In this document: positions 8,987 to 17,000 of the stretch, in pieces
Layout of the letters: each line of letters starts with the position of its first letter
Position numbering within the stretch: the first letter of the stretch is position 1
Source: Sporosarcina ureae
GTDB lineage: Bacteria > Bacillota > Bacilli > Bacillales_A > Planococcaceae
DNA length: 64,000 bases
Assembly (NCBI RefSeq): GCF_002082015.1
Contig: NZ_CP015109.1
Location: 334,134-398,133, forward strand
Direction of reading: 5' to 3'
Made by a program: the position numbers and the translations under genes
Notes under the pieces: generated by a model
The model's input: only the letters and a program-made list of their open reading frames with translations
Told to the model about the DNA's origin: nothing
Databases searched by the model: none

Positions 8987-9053
8987 GTTCTCCCTCCTCG
9001 ACTAGCGCACAAGTCCATGCACTATTTCTAAATGAAGTGTAATATCCTATCAC

Positions 9054-9173
9054 TTATGTACGTTTCCAAAATGCAGCCAAGATCATAAGCGGCAATACTA
9101 GCGCTACATAATATTGCATTGTCTGTAAAACTGACATTTTCCAGAAAAACCAAACTTCATTGTATTCAATCAT
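9054..9173 (-). CDS. Micropeptide with one membrane segment, 39 aa
   Basis: A short frame with ATG and AGAGGA 4-5 nt upstream. The product starts MIEYNEVWFFWKM, then has a hydrophobic helix of about 17 residues (YYVALVLPLMILAAFW) and a basic KRT tail, as in single-pass small membrane proteins. It follows a second 39-residue frame by 21 nt. Reality is supported by the ribosome site, the hydrophobic design and the pairing. Confidence 0.55.
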   Translation of the reverse strand: MIEYNEVWFFWKMSVLQTMQYYVALVLPLMILAAFWKRT

Positions 9174-9194
9174 TTGTTCCTCTTGCTACACATT

Positions 9195-9314
9195 TTACTC
9201 TTTAATAATGTACGGACTCAAGTACGCGATTCCCAGACTAACACCAAGTGCTACTGAAAACGACGTTAATACATTTTTCCAAAATGACAGAAGGATGGAT
9301 TGAATTACAGACAA
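9195..9314 (-). CDS. Micropeptide with one membrane segment, 39 aa, TTG start
   Basis: A TTG start with a strong AAGGAG 9 nt upstream; 39 codons. The product begins MSVIQSILLSFWKNV and carries one membrane helix (SFSVALGVSLGIAYLSPYII). It lies immediately upstream of another 39-residue membrane micropeptide on the same strand, and the gloB gene diverges from its 5' side. Possible roles (small regulatory membrane protein, two-peptide toxin or holin-like pair) are speculation. Confidence 0.55.
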   Translation of the reverse strand: MSVIQSILLSFWKNVLTSFSVALGVSLGIAYLSPYIIKE

Positions 9315-9444
9315 AAGACGTTGTCTCCTTCCTGTATATGAATAATCTCTATGTTATGATAGCAGGATAAATTAAAACTTGTCGGTGGAAGGGGAAAATT
9401 TCCAAACCGCAAAGTTAATATATAAAAAGAGGAGGAATCATAAA

Positions 9445-10146
9445 ATGACTGTTCATCCAATCAAAGCCTTTTCCGATAATTATATATGGTGCATTCAAGA
9501 AGGAACAGAGGCAATTGTGGTAGATCCAGGAAAAGCGAGTGTTGTCCTTGATTTCCTAGAAGAAAAGCAGCTTCGTTTGACGGCCATTCTTTTAACTCAT
9601 ATGCATGAAGATCATACTGGCGGGGTACGGGAGATTTTAGCGAGTCATCCGGAAAGTCTTGTTTATGGACCGAAAGAAACGGAAGGCTTGGTGAATAGTG
9701 TGGTAAAGGAAGAAGACTCTTTTAACTTGCTGAACCAACCTTTCCAAGTCTACGAAACAGGTGGTCATACGCATGGCCATATCAGTTTTTTAATGGGGAA
9801 TCATCTCTTCTGCGGGGATGCCTTGTTTTCAGCAGGATGCGGTCGGGTTTTTACCGGAGATTACGAAGCTCAATATGAAACTTTACAGAAATTTAAGCAT
9901 CTGGATGACGATATAAATGTTTATGCCGGCCACGAGTATACCGAAACTAATTTACGTTTTGCCTACGAAATGCAGCCGGATAATAAAAAGATCTCCAAAT
10001 CATTGGAAGAAGTTCAGGAATTGCGTGCTAAAGGACAACCAACTCTCCCGACAACGATCAGCAGAGAGAAGGAAATTAATCTCTTTCTGCAAGCGGAAAC
10101 ATTGAAGGACTTTATTGAATTGCGTAACGCCCGTGATGACTTCTAG
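9445..10146 (+). CDS. gloB: Hydroxyacylglutathione hydrolase-like (glyoxalase II)
   Basis: Metallo-beta-lactamase-fold thioesterase of the methylglyoxal pathway, 233 aa. Metal motifs: THMHEDH at about 51-57, GHTHGH, FCGDALFSAGCGR, and the final histidine in YAGHEYT. The C-terminal substrate domain is present, so it is a full glyoxalase II rather than a short MBL protein. The ATG at 9445 has GAGGAGG 9 nt before it. A glyoxalase I-like gene follows within 90 nt on the same strand. Most Bacillota lack glutathione, so the physiological thiol may be bacillithiol (inference). Confidence 0.88.
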   Translation: MTVHPIKAFSDNYIWCIQEGTEAIVVDPGKASVVLDFLEEKQLRLTAILLTHMHEDHTGGVREILASHPESLVYGPKETEGLVNSVVKEEDSFNLLNQPFQVYETGGHTHGHISFLMGNHLFCGDALFSAGCGRVFTGDYEAQYETLQKFKHLDDDINVYAGHEYTETNLRFAYEMQPDNKKISKSLEEVQELRAKGQPTLPTTISREKEINLFLQAETLKDFIELRNARDDF

Positions 10147-10234
10147 AACAATGGACTTTATTCAATCGCATAAAGTGTACTGATATAGTATCTATGATAA
10201 GATAAGGTCAATAAACTGTTGGAGGATGATAGTA

Positions 10235-10615
10235 ATGAACCAAGTACTTGTTGAAATTTGTTTACGTGTTAGAGATATTGATGCTACTTTAGATTTTTAT
10301 ACTGAACTTTTTGATTTTGAAGTAGCGAGTCGCAGAGAATTCCCTGAGAATAAATTTGATTTAATCTATCTCAATTCGCCAGGTTCTTCCGTACAAATAG
10401 AACTTACTTATAATTATGATGCAGAACCATATGTTATAGGAAATGGTTTCAGTCATTTAGGCGTAACAGTAAATGACTTAGAAGAAATGCATAAAATCTG
10501 TAAGGCATCTTCTTATGAAACAGGTGAATTGAAAGGACTTTCAGGTGAAACACCTTCTTACTTCTTTGTGACTGACCCTGACGGCTATAGAATCGAAGTA
10601 AAGCGTAAGCACTAA
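10235..10615 (+). CDS. VOC-family protein, glyoxalase I-like
   Basis: Aligns end to end with GloA by eye: LRV-x-DI-x(3)-LDFYTELF, IELTYNYD, FSHLGVTV, FVTDPDGYRIEV. Of the four metal ligands of GloA, the glutamate of IELTYN, the histidine of FSHLG and the glutamate of YRIEV are kept; the first ligand, usually His or Gln, is Glu at about residue 8. It should form S-lactoyl-thiol from methylglyoxal and thiol, feeding the gloB product next door. ATG 10235 is preferred over 10226 because of GGAGG spacing. 126 aa. Confidence 0.82.
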   Translation: MNQVLVEICLRVRDIDATLDFYTELFDFEVASRREFPENKFDLIYLNSPGSSVQIELTYNYDAEPYVIGNGFSHLGVTVNDLEEMHKICKASSYETGELKGLSGETPSYFFVTDPDGYRIEVKRKH

Positions 10616-10642
10616 AACGTCCCATATACAAAAATGGTTATA

Positions 10643-10703
10643 AAAAGCCTAATCCTCCACTCTCTACTTAAAAATAGAGAAACGAGGATTAGGCTTTTAT
10701 TTT
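10643..10703 (+). terminator. Terminator after the glyoxalase pair
   Basis: 15-bp stem AAAAGCCTAATCCTC with GAGGATTAGGCTTTT (10643-10657 and 10684-10698), with an inner small hairpin and T-rich sequence after it. Confidence 0.88.
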
Positions 10704-11025
10704 ACTGTCGTGTCTTTTTTGTTAGGCGAGTGGCTGTTTTGATTATATATTTATATAGTCATATTCCTTCTTTGTTATTATTTTTTATATTGATCCACTA
10801 AACCCCAAACGTCAGAATCCTTAATCAACTAAAGAGAGGTACCACATACGGACACTTGGTTGCATTCAGAATGGTTGGATTATTCTTGTAAGTACATGTT
10901 GATAATGCTACATTAATGATGTCGTTCTCTACCTTACCTGCTAATGTCTAGTAGATTTGTAAGTGGAACGAATAAATCGAATAAATACTATAGAAAAAAT
11001 TAGTATTATTAAGGGGATAATGAAT
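10704..11025. other. Intergenic leader before the MetE-like gene
   Basis: About 320 bases without a gene. I looked for a SAM (S-box) riboswitch because related genes often carry one, but the conserved core is not recognisable. A ribosome site AAGGGG lies about 9 nt before the ATG at 11026. No other supported signal. Confidence 0.5.
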
Positions 11026-12132
11026 ATGATACAAATCGGTAAACATGATCATGTTGGAAGCTTTTTAAGAACAGATGCCATTAAAGATGCGAGAAAAGCC
11101 TACATAAATGACGAATTGACGGCAGAGGCCCTTCGGCATGTTGAAGATGTAGAAATTGAAAAATTAGTAAAGAAACAAATTGATTTAGGAATAAAAGCCA
11201 TTACAGACGGTGAATTTAGACGTTCTTGGTTTATGCATGACTTTTTCTGGGACTTAGAAGGAGTATCATTTGAAGCAGTTGAAAAAGGTTATGATTTTGT
11301 TGGACAAACTACTAGGGCGGAATCCTTTAAAGTAACAGATAAAATCTCATTTGGAAATCATGAAATGGTAAATGATTTAAAGTTTCTAGCTGACGTAGTT
11401 GAAAAGTATGGGGATGGATCACAATTTACAAAGTATACGATTCCTGCTCCAACAATGTTTTTCCAACGAGTCATTTCAGAAAAGGAAAAAGAAATATATC
11501 CAAATATCGAGGACTTAGCAGCTGACTTAATTAAAGTATACCAAGATGCTATCCAAGCTTTCTACGATGCAGGTTGTAGATATTTACAGTTTGATGAGTG
11601 TATCCTATCCGCATTAGATGACCCAAAACTAGCAAGTATTATGGAGAATTTCACAGGATTAAAATTAACAGACACAACAGATTTATTTGTAAGGGTTATT
11701 AAAGAGTCATTAAAGAATAAACCAGAAGATATGATTGTGGCGACACATATGTGTAAGGGAAACTATAAATCTGCTTATTTATATACAAGTGGTTATGAAA
11801 CGGTTTCTAAGTATTTCGATGAGCTTGGTTATGAGGTGTATTTATTGGAATATGACGATGAACGTTCAGGCGGTTTTGAACCGTTAGCGAACATCAAAAA
11901 CGAGGATACACAAGTGGTGTTAGGGGTTGTGACTTCGAAAACTCCTGAATTAGAAGATGCACATGCGATGAAAGAAAAAGTGAAAGCAGCTTCGGAGCAT
12001 TTCCCATTAGAACGTTTATTAATATCACCACAATGTGGATTTGCAAGTACAGAAGAAGGAAACAGTCTATCAGAAGAAGAGCAGTGGAGTAAAATGGAAC
12101 ATATTATCAAGCTGTCGAATGAAATCTGGTAA
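11026..12132 (+). CDS. Cobalamin-independent methionine synthase-like (MetE C-terminal domain family)
   Basis: About 368 aa: the stand-alone C-terminal catalytic domain of MetE, as in the YxjG/YxjH proteins of Bacillus. Zinc ligands appear in order: His and Cys in ATHMCKGN and the last Cys in ISPQCGFAST. A substrate aspartate lies in YLQFDECILS. It probably transfers a methyl group to homocysteine from a small donor in methionine recycling; full MetE N-terminal folate domains are absent. The start at ATG 11026 follows from AAGGGG spacing; earlier in-frame ATGs lack a site. Confidence 0.88.
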   Translation: MIQIGKHDHVGSFLRTDAIKDARKAYINDELTAEALRHVEDVEIEKLVKKQIDLGIKAITDGEFRRSWFMHDFFWDLEGVSFEAVEKGYDFVGQTTRAESFKVTDKISFGNHEMVNDLKFLADVVEKYGDGSQFTKYTIPAPTMFFQRVISEKEKEIYPNIEDLAADLIKVYQDAIQAFYDAGCRYLQFDECILSALDDPKLASIMENFTGLKLTDTTDLFVRVIKESLKNKPEDMIVATHMCKGNYKSAYLYTSGYETVSKYFDELGYEVYLLEYDDERSGGFEPLANIKNEDTQVVLGVVTSKTPELEDAHAMKEKVKAASEHFPLERLLISPQCGFASTEEGNSLSEEEQWSKMEHIIKLSNEIW

Positions 12133-12159
12133 TACGTAAGAACTTTCCATTCTACGTCA

Positions 12160-12207
12160 AAACACACACGCTCTTTATTTTCACATGAAAAGCGTGTGTG
12201 TTTAGTG
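12160..12207 (+). terminator. Terminator after the MetE-like gene
   Basis: 13-bp stem AAACACACACGCT with AGCGTGTGTGTTT around an 17-nt loop. The arms are A- and T-rich at their outer ends, so it may work in both directions. Confidence 0.75.
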
Positions 12208-12376
12208 TAGATTTTAAATAAAGTTTGATCATTGCTCCTATTGATTACAACAATCGCGTCCTTTTGATAAATAAACCACTCTTCCTATTTACGATACCGT
12301 TTTCTTTGATAGGTCTATATAAGGTTTTAATTGTATTTTAAAAGAGAAAATCATCCATACATTGTTTATTAAGAAA

Positions 12377-13165
12377 CTACTCCCCAAGCGACTGATACTC
12401 TGCGGCAAGACCTTTTTGAACGCCAGGTCTGTTCGCAATGCGATGAGACCATTCCAAGAGATGGGTATATTCCTCCATGTTTAAAAATTCATAAGAGCCT
12501 TCATACAATTTTCCTAAAGCTAAACGTCCATACCAAGACCATATCGCAATATCTGCAATAGTATAAGTATCACCAGCGATATAAGAACGCTGAGCTAATA
12601 TCTTATCTAGCAAGTCTACTTGACGTTTCGTTTCCATAGTAAAACGATCAATTGGGTATTTCATGGGCTCTGGCGCATAAGCAAAAAAGTGACCAAACCC
12701 TCCACCAACATAAGGACCTGACCCAATTTGCCAGAATAGCCAATTAATGGTTTCTGTCCGTCCATGAATATCTGTCGGGATCAGTTTATTAAATTTCTCA
12801 GCCAAGTACAGCAGAATCGACCCTGATTCAAAAATTTCCATACGTGGACTTTGACTTTGATCGACTAGCGCTGGGATCTTTGAATTAGGATTGATCTTAA
12901 CAAAATCTGACCCAAATTGTTCCTCGGCTCCAATATTGATTTCATACAAATCATAATCTGCACCATCAACACCCAACTCTTTTAATTCTTCCAGCATAAT
13001 CGTCACTTTAATACCGTTCGGTGTTCCGAGTGAATAAAGTTGGAACGGTGCCTCTCCGACCGGTAGTTTTTGTTCAAAACGTTCACCGGCTGTCGGACGA
13101 TTCCCCCATCTATTTGTATTCTCTTCTTCCCACTTCCACACGTTTGATAATTCATATTTTGTCAT
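12377..13165 (-). CDS. yghU: YghU-type glutathione S-transferase / disulfide-bond oxidoreductase
   Basis: 262 aa. Strong by-eye match to E. coli YghU across both GST domains: LYSLGTPNGIKVTIMLEEL (thiol-binding loop), VKINPNSKIPALVD, FESGSILLYLAEKF, TETINWLFWQ, GGGFGHF and YTIADIAIW. Enzymes of this Nu-type class show disulfide reductase activity and bind two glutathiones. In a genus without glutathione the natural thiol is open. The ATG has AGGAGG-type sequence upstream. Monocistronic. Confidence 0.9.
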   Translation of the reverse strand: MTKYELSNVWKWEEENTNRWGNRPTAGERFEQKLPVGEAPFQLYSLGTPNGIKVTIMLEELKELGVDGADYDLYEINIGAEEQFGSDFVKINPNSKIPALVDQSQSPRMEIFESGSILLYLAEKFNKLIPTDIHGRTETINWLFWQIGSGPYVGGGFGHFFAYAPEPMKYPIDRFTMETKRQVDLLDKILAQRSYIAGDTYTIADIAIWSWYGRLALGKLYEGSYEFLNMEEYTHLLEWSHRIANRPGVQKGLAAEYQSLGE

Positions 13166-13277
13166 CTCAACACTCCTCCTACTGTCTATTTAGTAACTCC
13201 ATCATACTAACAGCAGAAAACTATTCCAACTATTTAGTTTACCATCCAGTTAACGCGCCCAATAATAAAGTAATACG

Positions 13278-13697
13278 TTATGGCTTTCTGAAATTAAATT
13301 GATCTGTTGGTACATTCAATGAATGCCCATTAATAACCACTGTATCATTATCTGCCCAAGTAATAATTACTGTATCCTCTTTATAATTCCAATATATATT
13401 TTTCGTTTTATTATTTCCTTGATTGAAAACCAATTCTCCGCGAATAGCATAAGGCACTGTAGCTCCTCCGTTGGCGACGTAGGCTTTTACTGTGTATTTT
13501 CCATCAGGAGATGTCTCCTCTGTCAAGTATTCTCCTGGCGGCAATCTACTCATATCATAGAATGCCCAATAGACACCATAACCAATAAATGCAGCCAACA
13601 ATAAACTGACGACCATAAACACTTTTAACGTATTTTTTTTAATCGACTTTGCCCACCTTTTATATGAATTTCCATCAAAGTATCCAAAGAACATCAC
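13278..13697 (-). CDS. DUF5412 family membrane-anchored protein
   Basis: 139 aa. One membrane helix near residues 25-47 and an extracellular beta-rich domain beginning at LPPGEYLTEETSPDGKYTVK, typical of DUF5412. GTG-ATG at the start; the ATG at 13694 is equally possible. Function unknown. It shares its strand with the following lipoprotein gene. Confidence 0.78.
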   Translation of the reverse strand: MMFFGYFDGNSYKRWAKSIKKNTLKVFMVVSLLLAAFIGYGVYWAFYDMSRLPPGEYLTEETSPDGKYTVKAYVANGGATVPYAIRGELVFNQGNNKTKNIYWNYKEDTVIITWADNDTVVINGHSLNVPTDQFNFRKP

Positions 13698-13726
13698 TTT
13701 CGTACATTAGTAAATAGTTAACCCAT

Positions 13727-14278
13727 TTACCGTACAGTCGGCTTAATCAACACTTTAATCTCTTCTTTATTTTCCTCAACCATTTCCTCCAATAACTGAT
13801 TCGCTTCCTCATTCATCTTTTCATCGCCGAATTGATAGCCGTCTAATTTTTCTTCCAGAAAGGTGATGAGATGTGCATTTAGTTCGTTTATTCTCTTGGC
13901 GTATTCCTTTTGGTACTCTTCCGGATCCATATGCAGCTTTTTGGCTTGAGATTCAGCAAAATCACGTATTTGCCTGCCGCCTTCATCTTTTGTGTTTTTA
14001 GGAGGCAGTTCTGCAAACCAGTCTGGATCCGTTTCTAAATTCCCAGTTATATCAAAGCCCATTTCTTGTACCTCTTGTTTTACTAATTCTAATTTAATTG
14101 TTCCATCCAAATAATCCAATGCAGTCTCATCAGGATATAAGAACCGTAAATCCCCAATCGTAATTTCCTGCCCTTTTACAATGGCTGCCGGTTCATGATC
14201 ATCATATTTCGATATGCCGCTGCAACCGGATAGGAGGAAAATAAGCAGAACAAGAGAGTATCTGAAAAAAGCTGTCAT
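13727..14278 (-). CDS. Lipoprotein with a SurA_N-like region
   Basis: About 183 aa. Signal peptide with lipobox LLSGC (acylated Cys about 20). The mature part starts with a segment like the N-terminal domain of SurA/PrsA chaperones (AAIVKGQEITIGDLRFLYPD), followed by long charged helices, but there is no peptidyl-prolyl isomerase domain. It is likely tethered to the outer face of the membrane; the client is unknown. AGGAG precedes the ATG by 8 nt. Confidence 0.75.
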   Translation of the reverse strand: MTAFFRYSLVLLIFLLSGCSGISKYDDHEPAAIVKGQEITIGDLRFLYPDETALDYLDGTIKLELVKQEVQEMGFDITGNLETDPDWFAELPPKNTKDEGGRQIRDFAESQAKKLHMDPEEYQKEYAKRINELNAHLITFLEEKLDGYQFGDEKMNEEANQLLEEMVEENKEEIKVLIKPTVR

Positions 14279-14856
14279 CACTACATCTCCTAATCCTTAA
14301 TTTTTAAAATATGCCGTTTTTGAAACAACTATGTGTGACTATCGCAACCGTTATTACGATCATTATGATGGTTGAGCTATTTCTTCTTTTTTAAATATAC
14401 CAATCAACAACATAACGCGTCCGATTATGAAATGATTGAGAAAATATACAGCATGATGAATGTCACCTAGGGATTTTTAACAATTACGGCATTAGTTAAA
14501 TCTACTGCAAAAGCAATTGCCCACACTCGGTGCTTTCTTTTCTCCAACTTCCTCTTACTTTAAACATATGCAATAATCACACCAAACAAAGCAATTAAAT
14601 ATCCCACACCAATCGCCATTCTCATTCTTCCAGTTTCAAGTGAATTGTTGTTGGTACTTACTTTTTAAATTGACCTGTATAATGAATAGGGTTAATACTT
14701 TGTGCTGGAATCGCAACCGATCACGGGATGGTGGTTGCAACCCGTTGATCTGCGCTGCAACCAGACGCGTTCCGCGGGCACGGCTTCCGCACCGATTAAC
14801 TCTGCGCGTGTTTTAAATTCACTTCCATAGACGCACTCGTTTGTTTTATAGAGTTT
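14279..14856. other. Gene-poor region with small decayed frames and one shrunken repeat
   Basis: From 14311 to 14470 the + strand encodes a short hydrophobic peptide (MPFLKQLCVTIATVITI) that runs out of frame at a poly-T tract and could continue to NASDYEMIEKIYSMMNVT; no ribosome site is seen, so it may be a dead small membrane gene. On the minus strand near 14570-14640 lies the tail of another small membrane protein. Bases 14743-14806 are an internally deleted copy of the GC-rich repeat at 15.6 kb. Confidence 0.4.
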
Positions 14857-15090
14857 TCAACAATCGCTATTTTCTCTTTTATATTTATCTTTTTGCAAAG
14901 CAAATAACAACCAAATCATAAATAAACCAATAGATACATACCTAACATCTTTTTCAATTGGATGTCCAAGTGCCCACCCTAGTAAGTCTTTACCAATAAG
15001 GGTTATGAGAGTTAAAGTAAAAACAACTAAAAAAGAATGGATCATTAATTTCAAAAAATTAATTTCTGAGATTTTTGGTAGTTTCAACAT
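14857..15090 (-). CDS. Hypothetical membrane protein, 77 aa
   Basis: Two hydrophobic segments (about 13-33 and 47-65) and a basic C-terminus. AAGGTGG precedes the ATG. It is one of a run of short membrane proteins on the minus strand between 14.8 and 16.7 kb. Function unknown. Confidence 0.6.
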   Translation of the reverse strand: MLKLPKISEINFLKLMIHSFLVVFTLTLITLIGKDLLGWALGHPIEKDVRYVSIGLFMIWLLFALQKDKYKRENSDC

Positions 15091-15310
15091 ACCCCACCTT
15101 TTTATCTACTAAATTTACAAAACTATCAGGCACAGTGCTTCTTCCACAACTGCGCACTTTTGTACAATCAGTCTTCTTTTTATAATAATTTTATAAGAGT
15201 TGAGACTACGAAGTAAGTTAGGAATCCCGCAACAAAGTAAAAAATGTTTTTCTTCATAGTTTATTAAGATTCCCCTTTCATAACAATCGTGCCTGATTAC
15301 TTTGTAACTT

Positions 15311-15517
15311 TTAGCCATAGTTTCTATCCAAAAACAGGAGTAGAAAACTACTTGCACAAAGGAAAAATGCAATTCGAGTTATGATGTAAATGGAGAGTTC
15401 AACTTTAGTTAATTTCCTTTCCTTCTTAATTTTCTTGAAATGAAAATAGTAGTAAATACCACATATGAGCAGGACAACACCTGATAACTGATATATGTTT
15501 TTTAACAACTCAATCAA
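15311..15517 (-). CDS. Hypothetical membrane protein, 68 aa
   Basis: The TTG start follows AGGAGG by about 8 nt. Two membrane segments (about 8-25 and 43-62) flank a lysine-rich loop (KKIKKERK). Function unknown. Confidence 0.6.
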   Translation of the reverse strand: MIELLKNIYQLSGVVLLICGIYYYFHFKKIKKERKLTKVELSIYIITRIAFFLCASSFLLLFLDRNYG

Positions 15518-15602
15518 GAAAATCCTCCTCTCCTAAATGGTCTTTTAATGGCACAATCCTTATTCCAGAATTGCACTCGTTAACGTAAGAGCGGTTACAA
15601 CC

Positions 15603-15787
15603 CGTTGATCTGCGCTCCAGCCGGACGCGTGTCCTATGGGCGGGCGGTGAACCACACTACTCGCTTCGCTCGCAAAAGCCTTTCTTCGTTATGGCTCTCG
15701 CTGATCCTCTTGGCGTCGCCGGCTGTAGCGAAGATCAACTAAGCAAGTACACAGAAGATATACTACAAACGCGCCCGGTAAAGGCAA
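15603..15787. repeat. GC-rich intergenic repeat, unit A
   Basis: About 185 bp, starting CGTTGATCTGCGCTCCAGCC, containing GGGCGGGCGGTGAACCACAC, and ending in ACGCGCCCGG. It is followed 198 bp later by a second copy in the same orientation. The copy is much richer in G+C than its neighbours. It resembles, from memory, a dispersed element common between genes in Bacillaceae and Planococcaceae; I cannot name it. Confidence 0.75.
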
Positions 15788-15800
15788 ATTAGTCAAGATC

Positions 15801-15977
15801 CGTTGACTTGCGCTCCAGCCGGACGCGTTCCCGAGGGCGGGCGGTGAACCACACCCCTCGCGTTGCTCGCCGGGTGTTTTACCTGTCCCGCTGATCCTCC
15901 GGGAGTCGCCGGCTTCCGCTCCAATCAACTAGCCAACTACAAAGAAGTCTCCTCCATAAACGCGCCCGATAACGCAA
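15801..15977. repeat. GC-rich intergenic repeat, unit B
   Basis: About 177 bp, same order of blocks as unit A: CGTTGACTTGCGCTCCAGCC, GGGCGGGCGGTGAACCACAC, CGCTGATCCTC, GTCGCCGGCT, ATCAACTA, ACGCGCCCGA. Differences between the two units are concentrated in the middle. An open frame over this pair is a by-product of its composition. Confidence 0.75.
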
Positions 15978-15992
15978 TAAGCGTGATGCGAA

Positions 15993-16175
15993 TCATTCAC
16001 AAATAACTGACCAATTAATAGCTAAAAAATCTTGTTCTACCTGAGCAGTCATATTGTGTTCCACGCAGGATTTTTTTGCGTTTTGAAACGAGTTATAATT
16101 TGAAAAACCGACTATTCCAAGAAATGAAAAGATGATTAGAGGAACTATAAATAACTTCTTTTTCTTAGGGTTCAT
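15993..16175 (-). CDS. Small single-pass membrane protein, 60 aa
   Basis: The start at 16175 is fixed by AAGGAGG about 8 nt upstream; longer in-frame starts lack a site. Basic N-terminus (MNPKKKK), one membrane helix (LFIVPLIIFSFLGIVGF), then a short outer domain with two cysteines (KKSCVEHN and the C-terminal SVICE). Function unknown. Confidence 0.62.
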   Translation of the reverse strand: MNPKKKKLFIVPLIIFSFLGIVGFSNYNSFQNAKKSCVEHNMTAQVEQDFLAINWSVICE

Positions 16176-16236
16176 AGCCAATACCTCCTTACCTGATAAT
16201 CTGGCCCGATTCTGGAACGATATTGTATAACAAGAC

Positions 16237-16641
16237 TTACGTTTTATTTGCATGTGAATCACCGTATACTTTATAAACAACGCTGCCAAATGTAAACTTA
16301 ACAGGGTATAATGAGATAATAATAGCAATTATCTGGCTGGCTGTTTTGATTACTCCTGTCAGATGCAATTTGTCGTTAATGACGAAGTTTGCTAATTGAA
16401 TTAGACCAAATACAATACTGACCGATACTGCTAACGCAAACAAGATTAAAGCAGCTTGTGATATAGACAGTTCTCCTAATTTTTTAATGCTACCATCACT
16501 GATTGAAAAGCTGATATAAGATAATGGGAGTAACAATAAGTACCAATTTGAATAGCCAAATACAATCCAAGAAACTCCCATTACTAAAAGTAAAATCCAT
16601 CCGATTATATTAAATGCCTTTTTGTTCACTTTCCCTTTCAT
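16237..16641 (-). CDS. Hypothetical membrane protein, 134 aa
   Basis: Four hydrophobic segments, at about 10-28, 30-47, 60-85 and 95-115. AAGGAAGG lies just before the ATG. It belongs to the cluster of short membrane genes. No family recognised. Confidence 0.65.
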   Translation of the reverse strand: MKGKVNKKAFNIIGWILLLVMGVSWIVFGYSNWYLLLLPLSYISFSISDGSIKKLGELSISQAALILFALAVSVSIVFGLIQLANFVINDKLHLTGVIKTASQIIAIIISLYPVKFTFGSVVYKVYGDSHANKT

Positions 16642-17000
16642 CCTTCCTTAAGAATTGAAGTATCCCGTTACATCCCTCTCTTAAATACGGATCAACCTTT
16701 GCTTACGTTTCACTCTTAAGAAATATTGGCCCGATTACTGAAAGAGTATAAATAATTCATAAAACAATTGCGTTCATTATGGGCGAAATACTATGAAAAC
16801 TCCTGATTTTTCTAAGTGTTTAATCAACTCTGAACAGCGCGAAAATCTAAGCTTGATAACAGTTGTGTAGTGCAAAATAGAAGTACAGAGTTTTGAAAAG
16901 AAAAAGTACATAACGTTGCAACTGAAGTTTCAACAAAAAAAGGCTTGCCAGCCTTCCAAATCTTCTCTACTGTATTGGTGTCGAATCAAATCAGTGGAGG

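Noticed and set aside
10704..11025. SAM riboswitch before the MetE-like gene
   Set aside because: A GAGAGGT stretch suggested it, but the conserved S-box core and kink-turn are not found.
15689..15928. Open frame over the GC-rich repeats
   Set aside because: It spans two repeat units, has unnatural composition and no start signal.
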